A stretch of DNA of 64,000 nt from Nocardiopsis terrae (lineage in GTDB: Bacteria > Actinomycetota > Actinomycetes > Streptosporangiales > Streptosporangiaceae). Every line of letters starts with the position of its first letter. The stretch's first letter is position 1. Location of the stretch: NCBI RefSeq assembly GCF_014651695.1, contig NZ_BMXJ01000002.1, forward strand, positions 496,001 through 560,000. The letters are read 5' to 3'. Position numbers and translations under genes: made by a program. This document shows positions 49,947-57,813 of the stretch, one piece after another. The notes beneath the pieces are model-generated. The model was not told the origin of the DNA. It saw only the letters and a program-made list of their open reading frames with translations, and ran no database searches.

Positions 49947-50915
49947 TCAGATGACCGGGGGGCGTCCGGCCCTGGTCATCCGCCAGGCGGTGCGCCAACT
50001 GATCGGGGTGCGGCGGCCCGCGTCCTCGCGCCAGCCCTCCCGGAAACCGGAGAACCACGACTTCAGCGCGGCCCGGTCGCGTTCGCGCAGCACGGTCAGC
50101 CCCACCCAGGTGCCCAGGTAGGTGACGGCCAGCGGCCACGGCAGGTTGCGCCGGGCCAGCCACACCCTGTTGCGGGCGTTGAGCCGGTAGAAGTTCTCGT
50201 GCCGGGTCGGCGCGACGGCCGGGTGGTACATCACGGCGTCGGCGTCGTACTCGATGGTGTACCCGGCGTCCATGATCCGCCAGGCCAGGTCGGTCTCCTC
50301 GTGGGCGTAGAAGAACTCGCCCGGGAGCCCGCCGCCCTCGTCGAAAGCGGTGCGGCGGATGGCGCAGGCCCCGCCCAGGAACGTGGTGACCGCACTCGAC
50401 CGGCGGGAGTCGCCCACCCGCAGCCGGGGCACGTGGCGGCGCTGGTCCGGGCCTCCGTCGGGGTCGGCGATGCGGAAGGACAGCGCGCCGAGACCGGGCT
50501 CCGCGGCGAAGCGTTCGCGCACGTGGCGGGCGAGGTCCATGGAGCGGTACCAGCCGTCGTCGTCCAGGAACAGGATGACGTCGCCCTGCGTCGCCCGCAC
50601 ACCCTCGTTGCGCCCCTCGGGGATGCCCACGTTCTCCGGCAGGCGCACCGTGGTGACGCCCTCGGGGAGCTTGGGCAGGTCGGCCCCGTTGCCGACGACG
50701 ACGACCTCGACGTCGGCCTCCTCCTGCTCGAAAACGCTGGTGATCGCACGCCTGAGCTCGGCCGGGCGGTTGCCCATGGTGAGCAGGACACAGGACAGTG
50801 TGGGCTTACCGGTACCGGGCACCTGGGAGCTGCTCCGTTCGGCTCTGGGCGCTCGGAGGTCCCCCGTCGTGGACGTGCCGGAGCCTTGCGAGGGCGGGAT
50901 CACGGGTGTGGCCAT
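49947..50915 (-). CDS. GT2-family glycosyltransferase
   Basis: The 322-residue GT-A enzyme has a disordered Ser/Thr/Pro N-terminus, then LSCVLLTMGNRPAELRRAI, the nucleotide-sugar motif ILFLDDDGW (DxD type), FLGGACAIRRTAFDEGGG and an E-x-x-E-like base region FFYAHEETDLAWRI. It resembles rhamnosyl-type GT2 enzymes. The ATG at 50913-50915 lacks a good ribosome site. A TTGACA element lies 47-52 nt upstream on the minus strand. It follows the terminator of the five-gene CDP-alcohol operon. Confidence 0.85.
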   Translation of the reverse strand: MATPVIPPSQGSGTSTTGDLRAPRAERSSSQVPGTGKPTLSCVLLTMGNRPAELRRAITSVFEQEEADVEVVVVGNGADLPKLPEGVTTVRLPENVGIPEGRNEGVRATQGDVILFLDDDGWYRSMDLARHVRERFAAEPGLGALSFRIADPDGGPDQRRHVPRLRVGDSRRSSAVTTFLGGACAIRRTAFDEGGGLPGEFFYAHEETDLAWRIMDAGYTIEYDADAVMYHPAVAPTRHENFYRLNARNRVWLARRNLPWPLAVTYLGTWVGLTVLRERDRAALKSWFSGFREGWREDAGRRTPISWRTAWRMTRAGRPPVI

Positions 50916-51011
50916 GGTTGCGACCGTTCAGTGGACGACGTGCGGCTGACAGGTGGACACATGTCAACGTTCGCAGAAACAGACTAACGAAAGAATAAAA
51001 GCGAAGTGTAC

Positions 51012-51043
51012 GGAGCCGTGGACGGGGTACCGTCCACGGCTCC
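51012..51043 (-). terminator. Terminator of the CDP-alcohol operon
   Basis: A perfect 14-bp stem (51012-51025 with 51030-51043, ggagccgtggacgg) closes on ggta. On the minus strand a T-rich CTTTTATTCTTTC follows within about 15 nt. Confidence 0.75.
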
Positions 51044-51072
51044 ACAAGTGACGCCGTAACGTCACCGCCGCG

Positions 51073-51843
51073 TTACTCCAGGCGGCGGGAGGCGAGCACG
51101 CTCACGAAGTGCGCGAAGCTCATCAGCACCGCGACGGCGGCACAGGCCACGACCAGGACCCGGGTGGCCGCCGGCTCCCCGAGGAAGAGGTCGGCCACGG
51201 CCGCCACCACCACGATCAGGGAGAGCTCGACCGCCTGGATGAGGCGGTGCACCCTGAGCATCGAGGCCAGGCGGCGGGCCAGGCTCAGCCCCGAGGACCT
51301 GGGCCGCATGGCCTCCTCGGAGATCCCCTCCGGCAGACCGGCCTTGGCCCGGGCCACCACCACGTTGTCGGTCTCGGCCTTGATCAGCACGACACCGAGC
51401 GCGGCGGCCATGCCCAGGACGACCCAGCCGCCCGGCTCGAACCCGCCCTGGGCACGGATGCCCAGACCGACCAGCAGGGCGACCTCGGAGACGTAGTGGC
51501 CGATGCGGTCCAGGTAGATGCCGGCCACACTGGTGCGGCCCGTGTACCGGGCCACCTCGCCGTCGGAACAGTCCAGCAGAAGGTAGATCTGCACGAACAC
51601 GGCGGCGAGGACCGCCGACCACAGACCGCCGAAGGCCACGATCACCCCGGCGAGCACGCCGAACACCATCATCAGGTAGGTGATGGGGTTCGGCGGCACG
51701 CGCAGGCGCACGAAGAGGGTCGTCAGGTACGGGGAGATGTCCCGCATGTAGAGACGGCCCGCCCAGTGCTCCTCGTTGACGCGCTCCTTGATCCCCGCGG
51801 GCTGGCCGCCCGCGCGGACCTCAGCGACCGACGGCTTCGACAT
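51073..51843 (-). CDS. CDP-alcohol phosphatidyltransferase-family membrane enzyme
   Basis: Enzymes of this family transfer a phospho-alcohol from a CDP-alcohol to an acceptor in the membrane. The 256-residue protein has about five or six membrane helices and the family motif DCSDGEVAR then G-IYL-D. In the standard D-x2-DG-x2-AR-x8-G-x3-D-x3-D pattern the last Asp is replaced by His (LDRIGHY). ATG 51843 is chosen, overlapping the upstream dehydrogenase gene by 23 nt. GTG 51855 is an alternative. It is the last gene of a five-gene operon. Substrates are unknown, with CDP-glycerol- or CDP-polyol-like donors suggested by the neighbours. Confidence 0.85.
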   Translation of the reverse strand: MSKPSVAEVRAGGQPAGIKERVNEEHWAGRLYMRDISPYLTTLFVRLRVPPNPITYLMMVFGVLAGVIVAFGGLWSAVLAAVFVQIYLLLDCSDGEVARYTGRTSVAGIYLDRIGHYVSEVALLVGLGIRAQGGFEPGGWVVLGMAAALGVVLIKAETDNVVVARAKAGLPEGISEEAMRPRSSGLSLARRLASMLRVHRLIQAVELSLIVVVAAVADLFLGEPAATRVLVVACAAVAVLMSFAHFVSVLASRRLE

Positions 51844-52888
51844 AGTCCGCGACACTCCGCCCGATCTCGTCCTCGGAGAGGTTCAGGTGTTCAAGGATGG
51901 TGAACCGGCCCGGGCGGGTGCCCGGGGCGTGGGCCACCGCACGCGCGAACGAAGCCTCGTCGAGACCGACGTCGGAGGGCACGATGGGCAGGTTGTGGCG
52001 GAGCAGGCAGTTCCGGATCTCCTCCAGTCGCGACTGCGGCCAGTCCAGGTGCTTGACCCGCAGGTAGGACGCGTACAGCGCGCCCAGCCCGGCGAGCTCA
52101 CCGTGGTTGCTCGTGCCCGGGTAGAGCTGGGTGATCGCGTGCAGGATCTCGTGGCAGGCCCCGCTGGCCGGACGGCTGGAACCGGCGACCGACATGGCCA
52201 TGCCGGACAGCACCAGCCCCTCGGCCAGGACCTTGAGGAACCCGTCGGAGTCGATCGAGTCCGGGCGGTGCAGGACCGCCTCGGCGGCGACGCGGGCGAA
52301 GGTGACCGCCATGCCGTCGACCGGCTCGCCGTTCTCGCGCCCCGCGAGCTCCCAGTCCTCGATGGCCGAGATGTTGCTGACCACGTCACCGATGCCGGAC
52401 CGGACCAGGTGGGCGGGGGCCGCCCGGACGTAGTCGACGTCGATGACCACCGCGATGGGCATGGTGACCCCGATCGACGGCTTGCCGCCCTCGTGCTCCA
52501 GGGAGCTGACGGGGGAGGCGATGCCGTCGTGGGCCAGGTTCGTGGCCACGGCCACCATCGGGATGCCCGCCATCGTCGCGGCGAACTTGGTGACGTCGAT
52601 GGTCTTGCCGCCGCCGATGCCGGCCACGGCCTCGTAGGCGCCCGAACGCAGCTTCTTGCCCAGTTCGGTCGCCGCGTCGACGGTGCCCTCCTCGACCTGG
52701 AAGACCTCGCTCTGGGGCAGGTCCAGGTCAGCGGCGATCTGTGCGCCCTGGCCCGGGCCCACCGCGACGGCGATGCGTCCCTCGGTGGCGATGCGGCGGT
52801 CGGCCAGCACCGTTCCGAGCGAGGCGATGGCTCCCCGGCGCACGTCGATCGCCAGGGGGGAGGGGAGCATTCGGGCTAGTAGCGGCAC
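51821..52888 (-). CDS. sn-glycerol-1-phosphate dehydrogenase-like enzyme (EgsA/AraM group)
   Basis: Members reduce dihydroxyacetone phosphate to sn-glycerol-1-phosphate, the stereoisomer used in archaeal lipids and rare in bacteria. The 355-residue protein has GIGGGKTIDVTKFAA, VATNLAHDGIASPVSSL (the SHDGIASP-like signature of the group), SGIGDVVSN (metal Asp), GACHEILHAI and SNHGELAG (metal His). The related dehydroquinate-synthase fold allows other ketose phosphates as substrates. GGGAG precedes GTG 52886-52888. The start overlaps the nucleotidyltransferase by 13 nt and the stop overlaps the CDP-alcohol enzyme, so the three are translated together. Confidence 0.8.
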   Translation of the reverse strand: MPLLARMLPSPLAIDVRRGAIASLGTVLADRRIATEGRIAVAVGPGQGAQIAADLDLPQSEVFQVEEGTVDAATELGKKLRSGAYEAVAGIGGGKTIDVTKFAATMAGIPMVAVATNLAHDGIASPVSSLEHEGGKPSIGVTMPIAVVIDVDYVRAAPAHLVRSGIGDVVSNISAIEDWELAGRENGEPVDGMAVTFARVAAEAVLHRPDSIDSDGFLKVLAEGLVLSGMAMSVAGSSRPASGACHEILHAITQLYPGTSNHGELAGLGALYASYLRVKHLDWPQSRLEEIRNCLLRHNLPIVPSDVGLDEASFARAVAHAPGTRPGRFTILEHLNLSEDEIGRSVADYVEAVGR

Positions 52889-53607
52889 GCGATCTCCCTT
52901 GCCTTGGCCAGGTCGTCGTGGTTGTCGACCTCGACCCAGTCCACCTTGCCGATGGGGGCGACGGAGATCTTCTCACCGCGACGGACGAGCTCCTGGTAAC
53001 CGTCCTCGTAGTAGAGCTGCGGGTCCCGCTCCCAGGTGGCCTTCAGGGCGTCGGCCAGGCGCGGGGCGAGCGAGCCCTCGATGAGGGTGGCGCCGATGTA
53101 CTCCCCCGCGGCGGTGGCGGGGTCCATCAGCTTGGTGATGGTGCTGAGGTGACCGTTCTCGTCGAGGGTCACCTTCATCTCCTCGTCAGCGAGGTTTTTC
53201 ACGTTGTCCACCGCGAGGAGCAGTTCTGGTCCCCTGGCGGCGAGTAGCGTTTCCTCGACACTCACCGGGTGCACGGTGTCGCCGTTGACGAGGAGGACGC
53301 CCTCGGAGAAGAACTCACGTGCGGTCCACAGGGAGTAGGCGTTGTTCCACTCCTCGGCCTTGTCGTTGTAGCTGAGGGTGAGCTTGACGCCGTGGCGCTC
53401 CTCCAGTGCCTGCTTGCGCTCCTCCACGGCCTCGGCACGGTAACCGACCACGACGACGACGTCGGTGAGCCCGGCGGCGGCCAGGTTGCGCAGCGAGATG
53501 TCCATGATGGTCGTCTCACCGTCGACTGGCACCAGGGCCTTGGGCAGGGTGTCGGTGTAGGGACGCAGACGGCGCCCGGCGCCTGCGGCGAGAACCATTC
53601 CGAGCAT
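52876..53607 (-). CDS. Sugar/polyol-phosphate nucleotidyltransferase (LicC/IPCT-like)
   Basis: The 243-residue enzyme has the nucleotidyltransferase signature MVLAAGAGRRLRPYTDTLPK, the metal-binding NGDTVH, and KVDWVEVDNHDDL near the C-terminus. The small size, lack of a beta-helix domain and the AEEWNNAYSLW segment are like phosphocholine and inositol-phosphate cytidylyltransferases, so CTP is the likely nucleotide. In this operon it would form the CDP-alcohol used by the CDP-alcohol transferase. AGGAGG lies 11 nt before ATG 53605-53607. Confidence 0.83.
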   Translation of the reverse strand: MLGMVLAAGAGRRLRPYTDTLPKALVPVDGETTIMDISLRNLAAAGLTDVVVVVGYRAEAVEERKQALEERHGVKLTLSYNDKAEEWNNAYSLWTAREFFSEGVLLVNGDTVHPVSVEETLLAARGPELLLAVDNVKNLADEEMKVTLDENGHLSTITKLMDPATAAGEYIGATLIEGSLAPRLADALKATWERDPQLYYEDGYQELVRRGEKISVAPIGKVDWVEVDNHDDLAKAREIACRY

Positions 53608-53640
53608 GAGGGCGTGTTCCTCCTTAGGTCGAGGAGGCTG

Positions 53641-54372
53641 TCACGCCTCCCCGTTCGTTCCGGCGGCCGGTCGGCCCCCGTCTCCCTGGCGGGTGATCGG
53701 GTGATCCCCCAGGACGGCACCGCCACTCGGCGTGGCCGCGCCGACGCGCACATCGGTCACCGGTGTCGCGCTCCAGGTGCGCCCGGCCTCGCGAACGAGC
53801 AGGACCGCCAGGTATCCGGCGAGTATGCCGTAGGCGGGGGTGAGGGCGGAAAACGCGCCCCCGACCGCGATGACGAGCATCCGTCCGTCCCAGCCGAGCG
53901 CGGCCCGCCGCACCCACGCCGGTCGGCTCACACCGACGGCGGGACGTGCGACGTCGTCGCGATGGTGGCAGCCGACCGTCATCAAGAGTACGAACACCAG
54001 TGGACCGGGTACGCCGGACGCGAGCCCGACGACCGCCAGACAGCCGTACTCGGTGACGCGCAGGACCGGGGGTACCAGCCAGTCGTACCGCCCGTCGTGG
54101 GGGTGGCCCGAGGCCAGACCGGACAGTAGCAGGGCAGCGACCGGTGCGAACAGGTTAATGCCTGTCAGACGTCCCCCGCCCGCCGCGAGGAGCACCAGTA
54201 CGACGACGGCTCCCGCGACCGCGGTGAGCAGCGGCGGGGCCATCCCCGGGGCGATCCTGCCGAGCAGTATCCCGATGTGACTGTCATCACGAAGAAAGCG
54301 CAGGTCGGGGAGGACGGGTTCGAGTCGTTCCCGATCGTGCCCGGGGTCCCGCCCCGGCTCCGCGGTGCTCAT
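53641..54372 (-). CDS. Polytopic membrane protein (DUF5941-like)
   Basis: The 243-residue protein has about five membrane helices and conserved-looking segments LRFLRDDSHIGILLGRI, GRYDWLVPPVLRVTEYGCL and CHHRDD. From memory, this resembles the DUF5941 family found beside CDP-alcohol transferases and nucleotidyltransferases in streptomycetes. I cannot verify it. A disordered tail follows. Its ATG overlaps the stop of the upstream gene by 4 nt (ATGA), and the nucleotidyltransferase starts 33 nt downstream. Confidence 0.68.
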   Translation of the reverse strand: MSTAEPGRDPGHDRERLEPVLPDLRFLRDDSHIGILLGRIAPGMAPPLLTAVAGAVVVLVLLAAGGGRLTGINLFAPVAALLLSGLASGHPHDGRYDWLVPPVLRVTEYGCLAVVGLASGVPGPLVFVLLMTVGCHHRDDVARPAVGVSRPAWVRRAALGWDGRMLVIAVGGAFSALTPAYGILAGYLAVLLVREAGRTWSATPVTDVRVGAATPSGGAVLGDHPITRQGDGGRPAAGTNGEA

Positions 54373-55139
54373 CGCCGCACCCCTCGCGAGGAGGGGTCGA
54401 CGAGCTCTCCGGTGATCGCCACGGCGCAGCCGACGATGAGGCTGAGGAAGACGAGCCGGGCGTCCCCGACCGTCGCGGCGACGGCGATCACGAGGAACCG
54501 GGTCGGCTGGCCGAAGAGCAGCACCCGGCGGGCCAGGACCGGCAGGGGGAGGGCTCTCGACGGGGGGCGGGTGCGCCCCGGATCCGCGGCGCCCTCCGCC
54601 GCGGCGTCGGCGCGCGCCGACCCGGAGTCCCCCCGGGCCTGCGCGGGGTCCGCCGCCCCCGCGGCCCCGGCCCGGGGCGCGGGCACCCGTACGCCCTCAG
54701 GCCGACGCTGTGCGGGCAGCACGAGGGGCTTGGCACCCGCAGGCGCCGGCGGGGCCGTGCGGGCCACCAGAAGCGAGTCACGCAGGGCCAGGGCGATCAG
54801 CGCCCCGGCCGCCCACCCCCAGGCGCTGGCGGATCCGTCGGCTGCCGCCCCGAACGCGAGCCCGACGTAGACGACGTACTCCCGGAGCTGGGCCGCCACG
54901 GACACGGTCCAGAGGGTGAGTGCGTCCCTGCGGTTGGCCCGCATCCGGTCCCGGACCGCGTCGCAGCACAGGACCAGCCCGAGGAGGGCCGACCCCGCGA
55001 GGGCGCCGACGAGGTCGGTCCGACCGAACCAGACCGCCGCCGCGACCGCCACCAGGACACTGATGCGGGTCACCCCCGACCTGGTGACACGCCTGTGCTC
55101 CAACATCCGCGCGGTCGCCCGCGCCACCGTGCCCGTCAT
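54369..55139 (-). CDS. Polytopic membrane protein, first gene of the CDP-alcohol operon
   Basis: The 256-residue protein has about four membrane helices in its first 110 residues (RISVLVAVAAAVWF, LVGALAGSALLGLVL, LREYVVYVGLAFGAAA, WGWAAGALIALAL), a long Ala/Pro/Arg-rich low-complexity loop (about 130-195), and two more helices near the end. VRDRMRANRRDALTLWTVSVAAQLREY could be a conserved core. It may be one half of a DUF5941-like unit split into two genes. ATG 55139 is used. GGGAGGG lies 11 nt upstream inside a palindrome. Confidence 0.65.
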   Translation of the reverse strand: MTGTVARATARMLEHRRVTRSGVTRISVLVAVAAAVWFGRTDLVGALAGSALLGLVLCCDAVRDRMRANRRDALTLWTVSVAAQLREYVVYVGLAFGAAADGSASAWGWAAGALIALALRDSLLVARTAPPAPAGAKPLVLPAQRRPEGVRVPAPRAGAAGAADPAQARGDSGSARADAAAEGAADPGRTRPPSRALPLPVLARRVLLFGQPTRFLVIAVAATVGDARLVFLSLIVGCAVAITGELVDPSSRGVRR

Positions 55140-55150
55140 ATGCCCGTGCC

Positions 55151-55170
55151 CTCCCAGTTTCAACTGGGAG
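55151..55170. promoter_or_regulatory. Perfect 9-bp palindrome in the CDP-alcohol operon leader
   Basis: ctcccagtt (55151-55159) and aactgggag (55162-55170) pair around tc. On the minus strand the 3' arm contains the GGGAGG that should serve as ribosome site for the gene starting at 55139, so folding could hide it. An operator is an alternative. Confidence 0.4.
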
Positions 55171-55276
55171 TCACCGTCACCCACGCTCTGTATGCAATCA
55201 ACCACTGACACGCACATGGCCGCGGACATCCCGTTTTGGTACCGCTGAGGGCGTTCCGGACAGTCCCGGACACGAA

Positions 55277-55310
55277 AGAGCGCACCTCCGGAACCGCCGG
55301 GGTGCGCTCT
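55277..55310 (-). terminator. Terminator of the ABC exporter operon
   Basis: agagcgcacc (55277-55286) pairs with ggtgcgctct (55301-55310), with an inner ccgg/ccgg. On the minus strand CTTTCG follows. It lies 22 nt past the ATPase stop. Confidence 0.65.
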
Positions 55311-55331
55311 CTCCAGGTCTGTGCGGGCGCC

Positions 55332-56249
55332 TCAGGCGGCCTGGCCGCCGTCCTTGCCCCCGGTCCCGTCGGGATCCTCCGGGTCCGCGGCCCGCTCCTC
55401 GGCCTCGACCTTCTTCTCCGCGGCCTCGGCGCGCTTCTTCTTGGCCTCGTCCTTCTTCTTGCGCTCCTCGATCTCCGCCTTGGTGTCCTCGTTGTAGGCG
55501 GCCAGAGCGGAGTCGATGTCGGTGTCCAGGGCCAGCGAACCGCCCTTGACGTACAGGCCCCGGTTGCAGAAGCGGCGCAGGTCCTTCTCGTTGTGCGAGA
55601 CCAGGACCATCGTGCGCTCGTTGGCCAGCATCCGGTCGATGGCCTCGTAGCACTTGCGCTTGAAGGCCTTGTCCCCCACCGCCAGCACTTCGTCGACCAG
55701 CATGATCGGGTGTTCCAGCTGGGAGATGAGCGCGAAGCCCAGCCGCACCTTCATACCGCTGGAGTAGTGCCGTACCGGGGTGTCGATGAACTTCGGCTTG
55801 ACCTCGGCGAAGTCGACGATCTCCTCGAAGCGCTCGTCGATCTCCTTCTCGGTCATGCCGTGCAGCGAACCGACCAGGTACACGTTCTCGCGGCCGGTCA
55901 GGTTGTCGTTGAACCCGGCCCGCAGCTCCAGGAGCGGCGCGACCTTGCCGTGCACGCTGACCTTGCCCTCGTCCGGGATCAGCACCCCGGCGATCATCTT
56001 GAGCAGGGTGGACTTGCCGGTGCCGTTCTTGCCGACGATGCCGACGCAGTCGCCCTTGGCGATGTCGAAGGACACGTCGCGCAGCGGCCAGAACTCGTTG
56101 CCCTCGGCGTTGGGGTCGCGTTTGGTGCCGTGGATGAACATCTCACGGAGGCTGCGCTTGCGCCGGCGGTTCACGGCGAACTTCACACCGAGGCCGCGGG
56201 CCTCGATGACCGGACCGCTGGTGACCGCGGCCTCGTAGGTGGACGCCAT
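55332..56249 (-). CDS. ABC-2 exporter ATP-binding protein (TagH/Wzt-like)
   Basis: The 305-residue ATPase has Walker A GKNGTGKST, signature YSSGMKVRLGFA, Walker B MLVDEVLAVGDKAF (the LAVGD form typical of polysaccharide and teichoic-acid exporters) and the H-loop in VLVSHNEKDL. The C-terminus is a charged coiled coil (EERKKKDEAKKKRAEAAEKK) in place of a carbohydrate-binding domain. AAGGAG precedes ATG 56247-56249, which overlaps the permease stop by one base (TGATG). It powers export of an envelope glycan, by family and context. Confidence 0.92.
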   Translation of the reverse strand: MASTYEAAVTSGPVIEARGLGVKFAVNRRRKRSLREMFIHGTKRDPNAEGNEFWPLRDVSFDIAKGDCVGIVGKNGTGKSTLLKMIAGVLIPDEGKVSVHGKVAPLLELRAGFNDNLTGRENVYLVGSLHGMTEKEIDERFEEIVDFAEVKPKFIDTPVRHYSSGMKVRLGFALISQLEHPIMLVDEVLAVGDKAFKRKCYEAIDRMLANERTMVLVSHNEKDLRRFCNRGLYVKGGSLALDTDIDSALAAYNEDTKAEIEERKKKDEAKKKRAEAAEKKVEAEERAADPEDPDGTGGKDGGQAA

Positions 56250-57085
56250 CACAACTCCTTCAGAACTGACATCTCCAGACGGCGGAACGTCCAGTATCCG
56301 ATAACGAGCATCAGGATCGAACCGACCACCGCAGAGGTCAACGCGAGAGGACTGGGTGTTAGTTCCTCGAAGCCGGGGAACCACACGGTGCGGTGCATCT
56401 GGAAGATACCCATCAGCGGGTTGAGCTCGTAGACCGTCTTCGCCCAGCCCGGCACGGCGTCGGCGTCGAGCACCATCGCGGCCGGGAACAGGATCGCCGA
56501 GCCGTAGAACAGGAGCCGGGTCAGGATACGCGTCAGACGCTCCACGTCGCGGAGCAACACGTTCACCGAGGCCAGGAACAGGGTGACACCCAGACCGAAC
56601 GTGAAGGTCAGCACGATCGCCATCGGCAGCCAGAGGAGCATGCCCTCCCAGCTGAACCGGCCGCCCAGGGCGAACACGAAGATCAGCAGGACCGGCCAGG
56701 TGAGCAGGTACTCGATGAACTTGGTGCCGACGGTGGCCATCGGGAAGATCTCGCGGGGGACCTTCATGGTGGTGATCAGCTTCGAGTGCGTGATCATCGC
56801 GCGCGGAGCCTCGCTGAGGATCGCACCGAAGGTGGTCCAGGGCAGGATGCCCGCGACCAGGAAGAGGACGTAACCACCGTAGGCCTCGGACCCCGGGGGC
56901 ATGCCCCGGTTCGCCTGGAGAACGACACCGAAGACGAAGAAGTACACCAACGTCAGCGCGAGGGGTTCCAACATCGTCCAGGCGTAACCCAGCACGGACT
57001 GCTGGTACTTGACCTTCAGGTCGCGCCGGACCAGGAGGCCGACGACCTTCCGGTGCTCCCAGACGGCCAGCGTCCTTGACGCCAC
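56249..57085 (-). CDS. ABC-2 exporter permease (TagG/Wzm-like)
   Basis: The 278-residue permease has six membrane helices and the ABC-2 signature: RRDLKVKYQQSVLGYAWTMLEPL near the start, GILPWTTF, NVLLRDVERLTRILTRLLFY and LNPLMGIFQMHRTVWFPG. This is the polysaccharide/teichoic-acid exporter group. I chose GTG 57085 because GGAGG lies 5 nt upstream. TTG 57097 would add four residues and overlap that site. With the ATPase it forms a two-gene operon, divergent from the cytidylyltransferase gene across a repeat-rich gap. Confidence 0.9.
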   Translation of the reverse strand: MASRTLAVWEHRKVVGLLVRRDLKVKYQQSVLGYAWTMLEPLALTLVYFFVFGVVLQANRGMPPGSEAYGGYVLFLVAGILPWTTFGAILSEAPRAMITHSKLITTMKVPREIFPMATVGTKFIEYLLTWPVLLIFVFALGGRFSWEGMLLWLPMAIVLTFTFGLGVTLFLASVNVLLRDVERLTRILTRLLFYGSAILFPAAMVLDADAVPGWAKTVYELNPLMGIFQMHRTVWFPGFEELTPSPLALTSAVVGSILMLVIGYWTFRRLEMSVLKEL

Positions 57086-57466
57086 CGCCACCTCCAAGGT
57101 TTGAGATCGTCCGGTTCACGGTGTGCCGGACAGTCGCGTCTGTGAACTCGCCTGCGCGTACCGGCCGTCCACACGAAAACGCGGTCGCAGCCTCACCGGA
57201 CCGGCACAGGGATGTGTCCGGGCGACCGGGGGATGTCACCAACCACGCCCGGCTCCACGACCGAATCAGAGGAGGTATGGACCAGGCACGCCCAACAGGC
57301 GTCCATAGGTTACCGCTGCAACGGACAGACCGTGCCAACCACCTGCCGCTCACCCCGGATCCGTACCTTCCTCGGCCCCGCCCGCCGCCGTCGACCGGGG
57401 TCGGTGTCCTCGCAGTACTCCCGCCCGGAGAGTCGCCCATCGCCCGAGCCCCAGGGGATGCCCCGT

Positions 57467-57600
57467 CCCGCTCACCCCGTCCCCCGGGGGGTGTGCCAAT
57501 ATCCGGAGCAGACGTCCAGCCCCAAGGGGTCGCCACTGCCCGCTCACCTCCGCCCCAGGGGGGGAGCCTCTTCCCGCTCACTTTCGCCCCAGGGGGTGTT
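57467..57600. repeat. Iterated CCCGCTCAC / CCCC-GGGG hairpin units
   Basis: cccgctcac starts at 57467, 57539 and 57573 (partial copy ccgctcac at 57346). Each of the three is followed within about 5 nt by a C4-5(n)G4-7 palindrome such as cgccccaggggg. Further CCCC-GGGG palindromes lie near 57450 and 57520. The whole gap 57086-57822 shows no supported gene. It must also hold the two divergent promoters. Confidence 0.6.
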
Positions 57601-57743
57601 CTTTCGTTCGGGCGCGGGAGTCTGGGTTTCAGCAAACACAGTGCAAGACGAGTCAAGCCGCCAGCGAGGAACGAGCAAGGCGCGGACGAGGATGCTGTGC
57701 CTGCTACAACCCGAACATCTCCCCTCAGGCGCCCGAACACGGT

Positions 57744-57813
57744 CCGAAGCGAAGCGGAGGACCCAAGCAAGCACACACACGGGCCGAAGCGAAGCGGAGG
57801 CCCAAAGCAAGCA
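57744..57813. repeat. 40-bp-period direct repeat in the cytidylyltransferase leader
   Basis: ccgaagcgaagcggagg at 57744-57760 recurs at 57784-57800, and the match continues to 57773/57813 with 2 mismatches in 30. The second copy ends just before the ribosome site AGGAGG of the gene at 57823. Confidence 0.75.

Noticed and set aside
57467..57813. Repeats as a possible CRISPR array
   Set aside because: Units are imperfect and irregularly spaced (72, 34 and 40 bp), without unique spacers of constant size or cas genes nearby.
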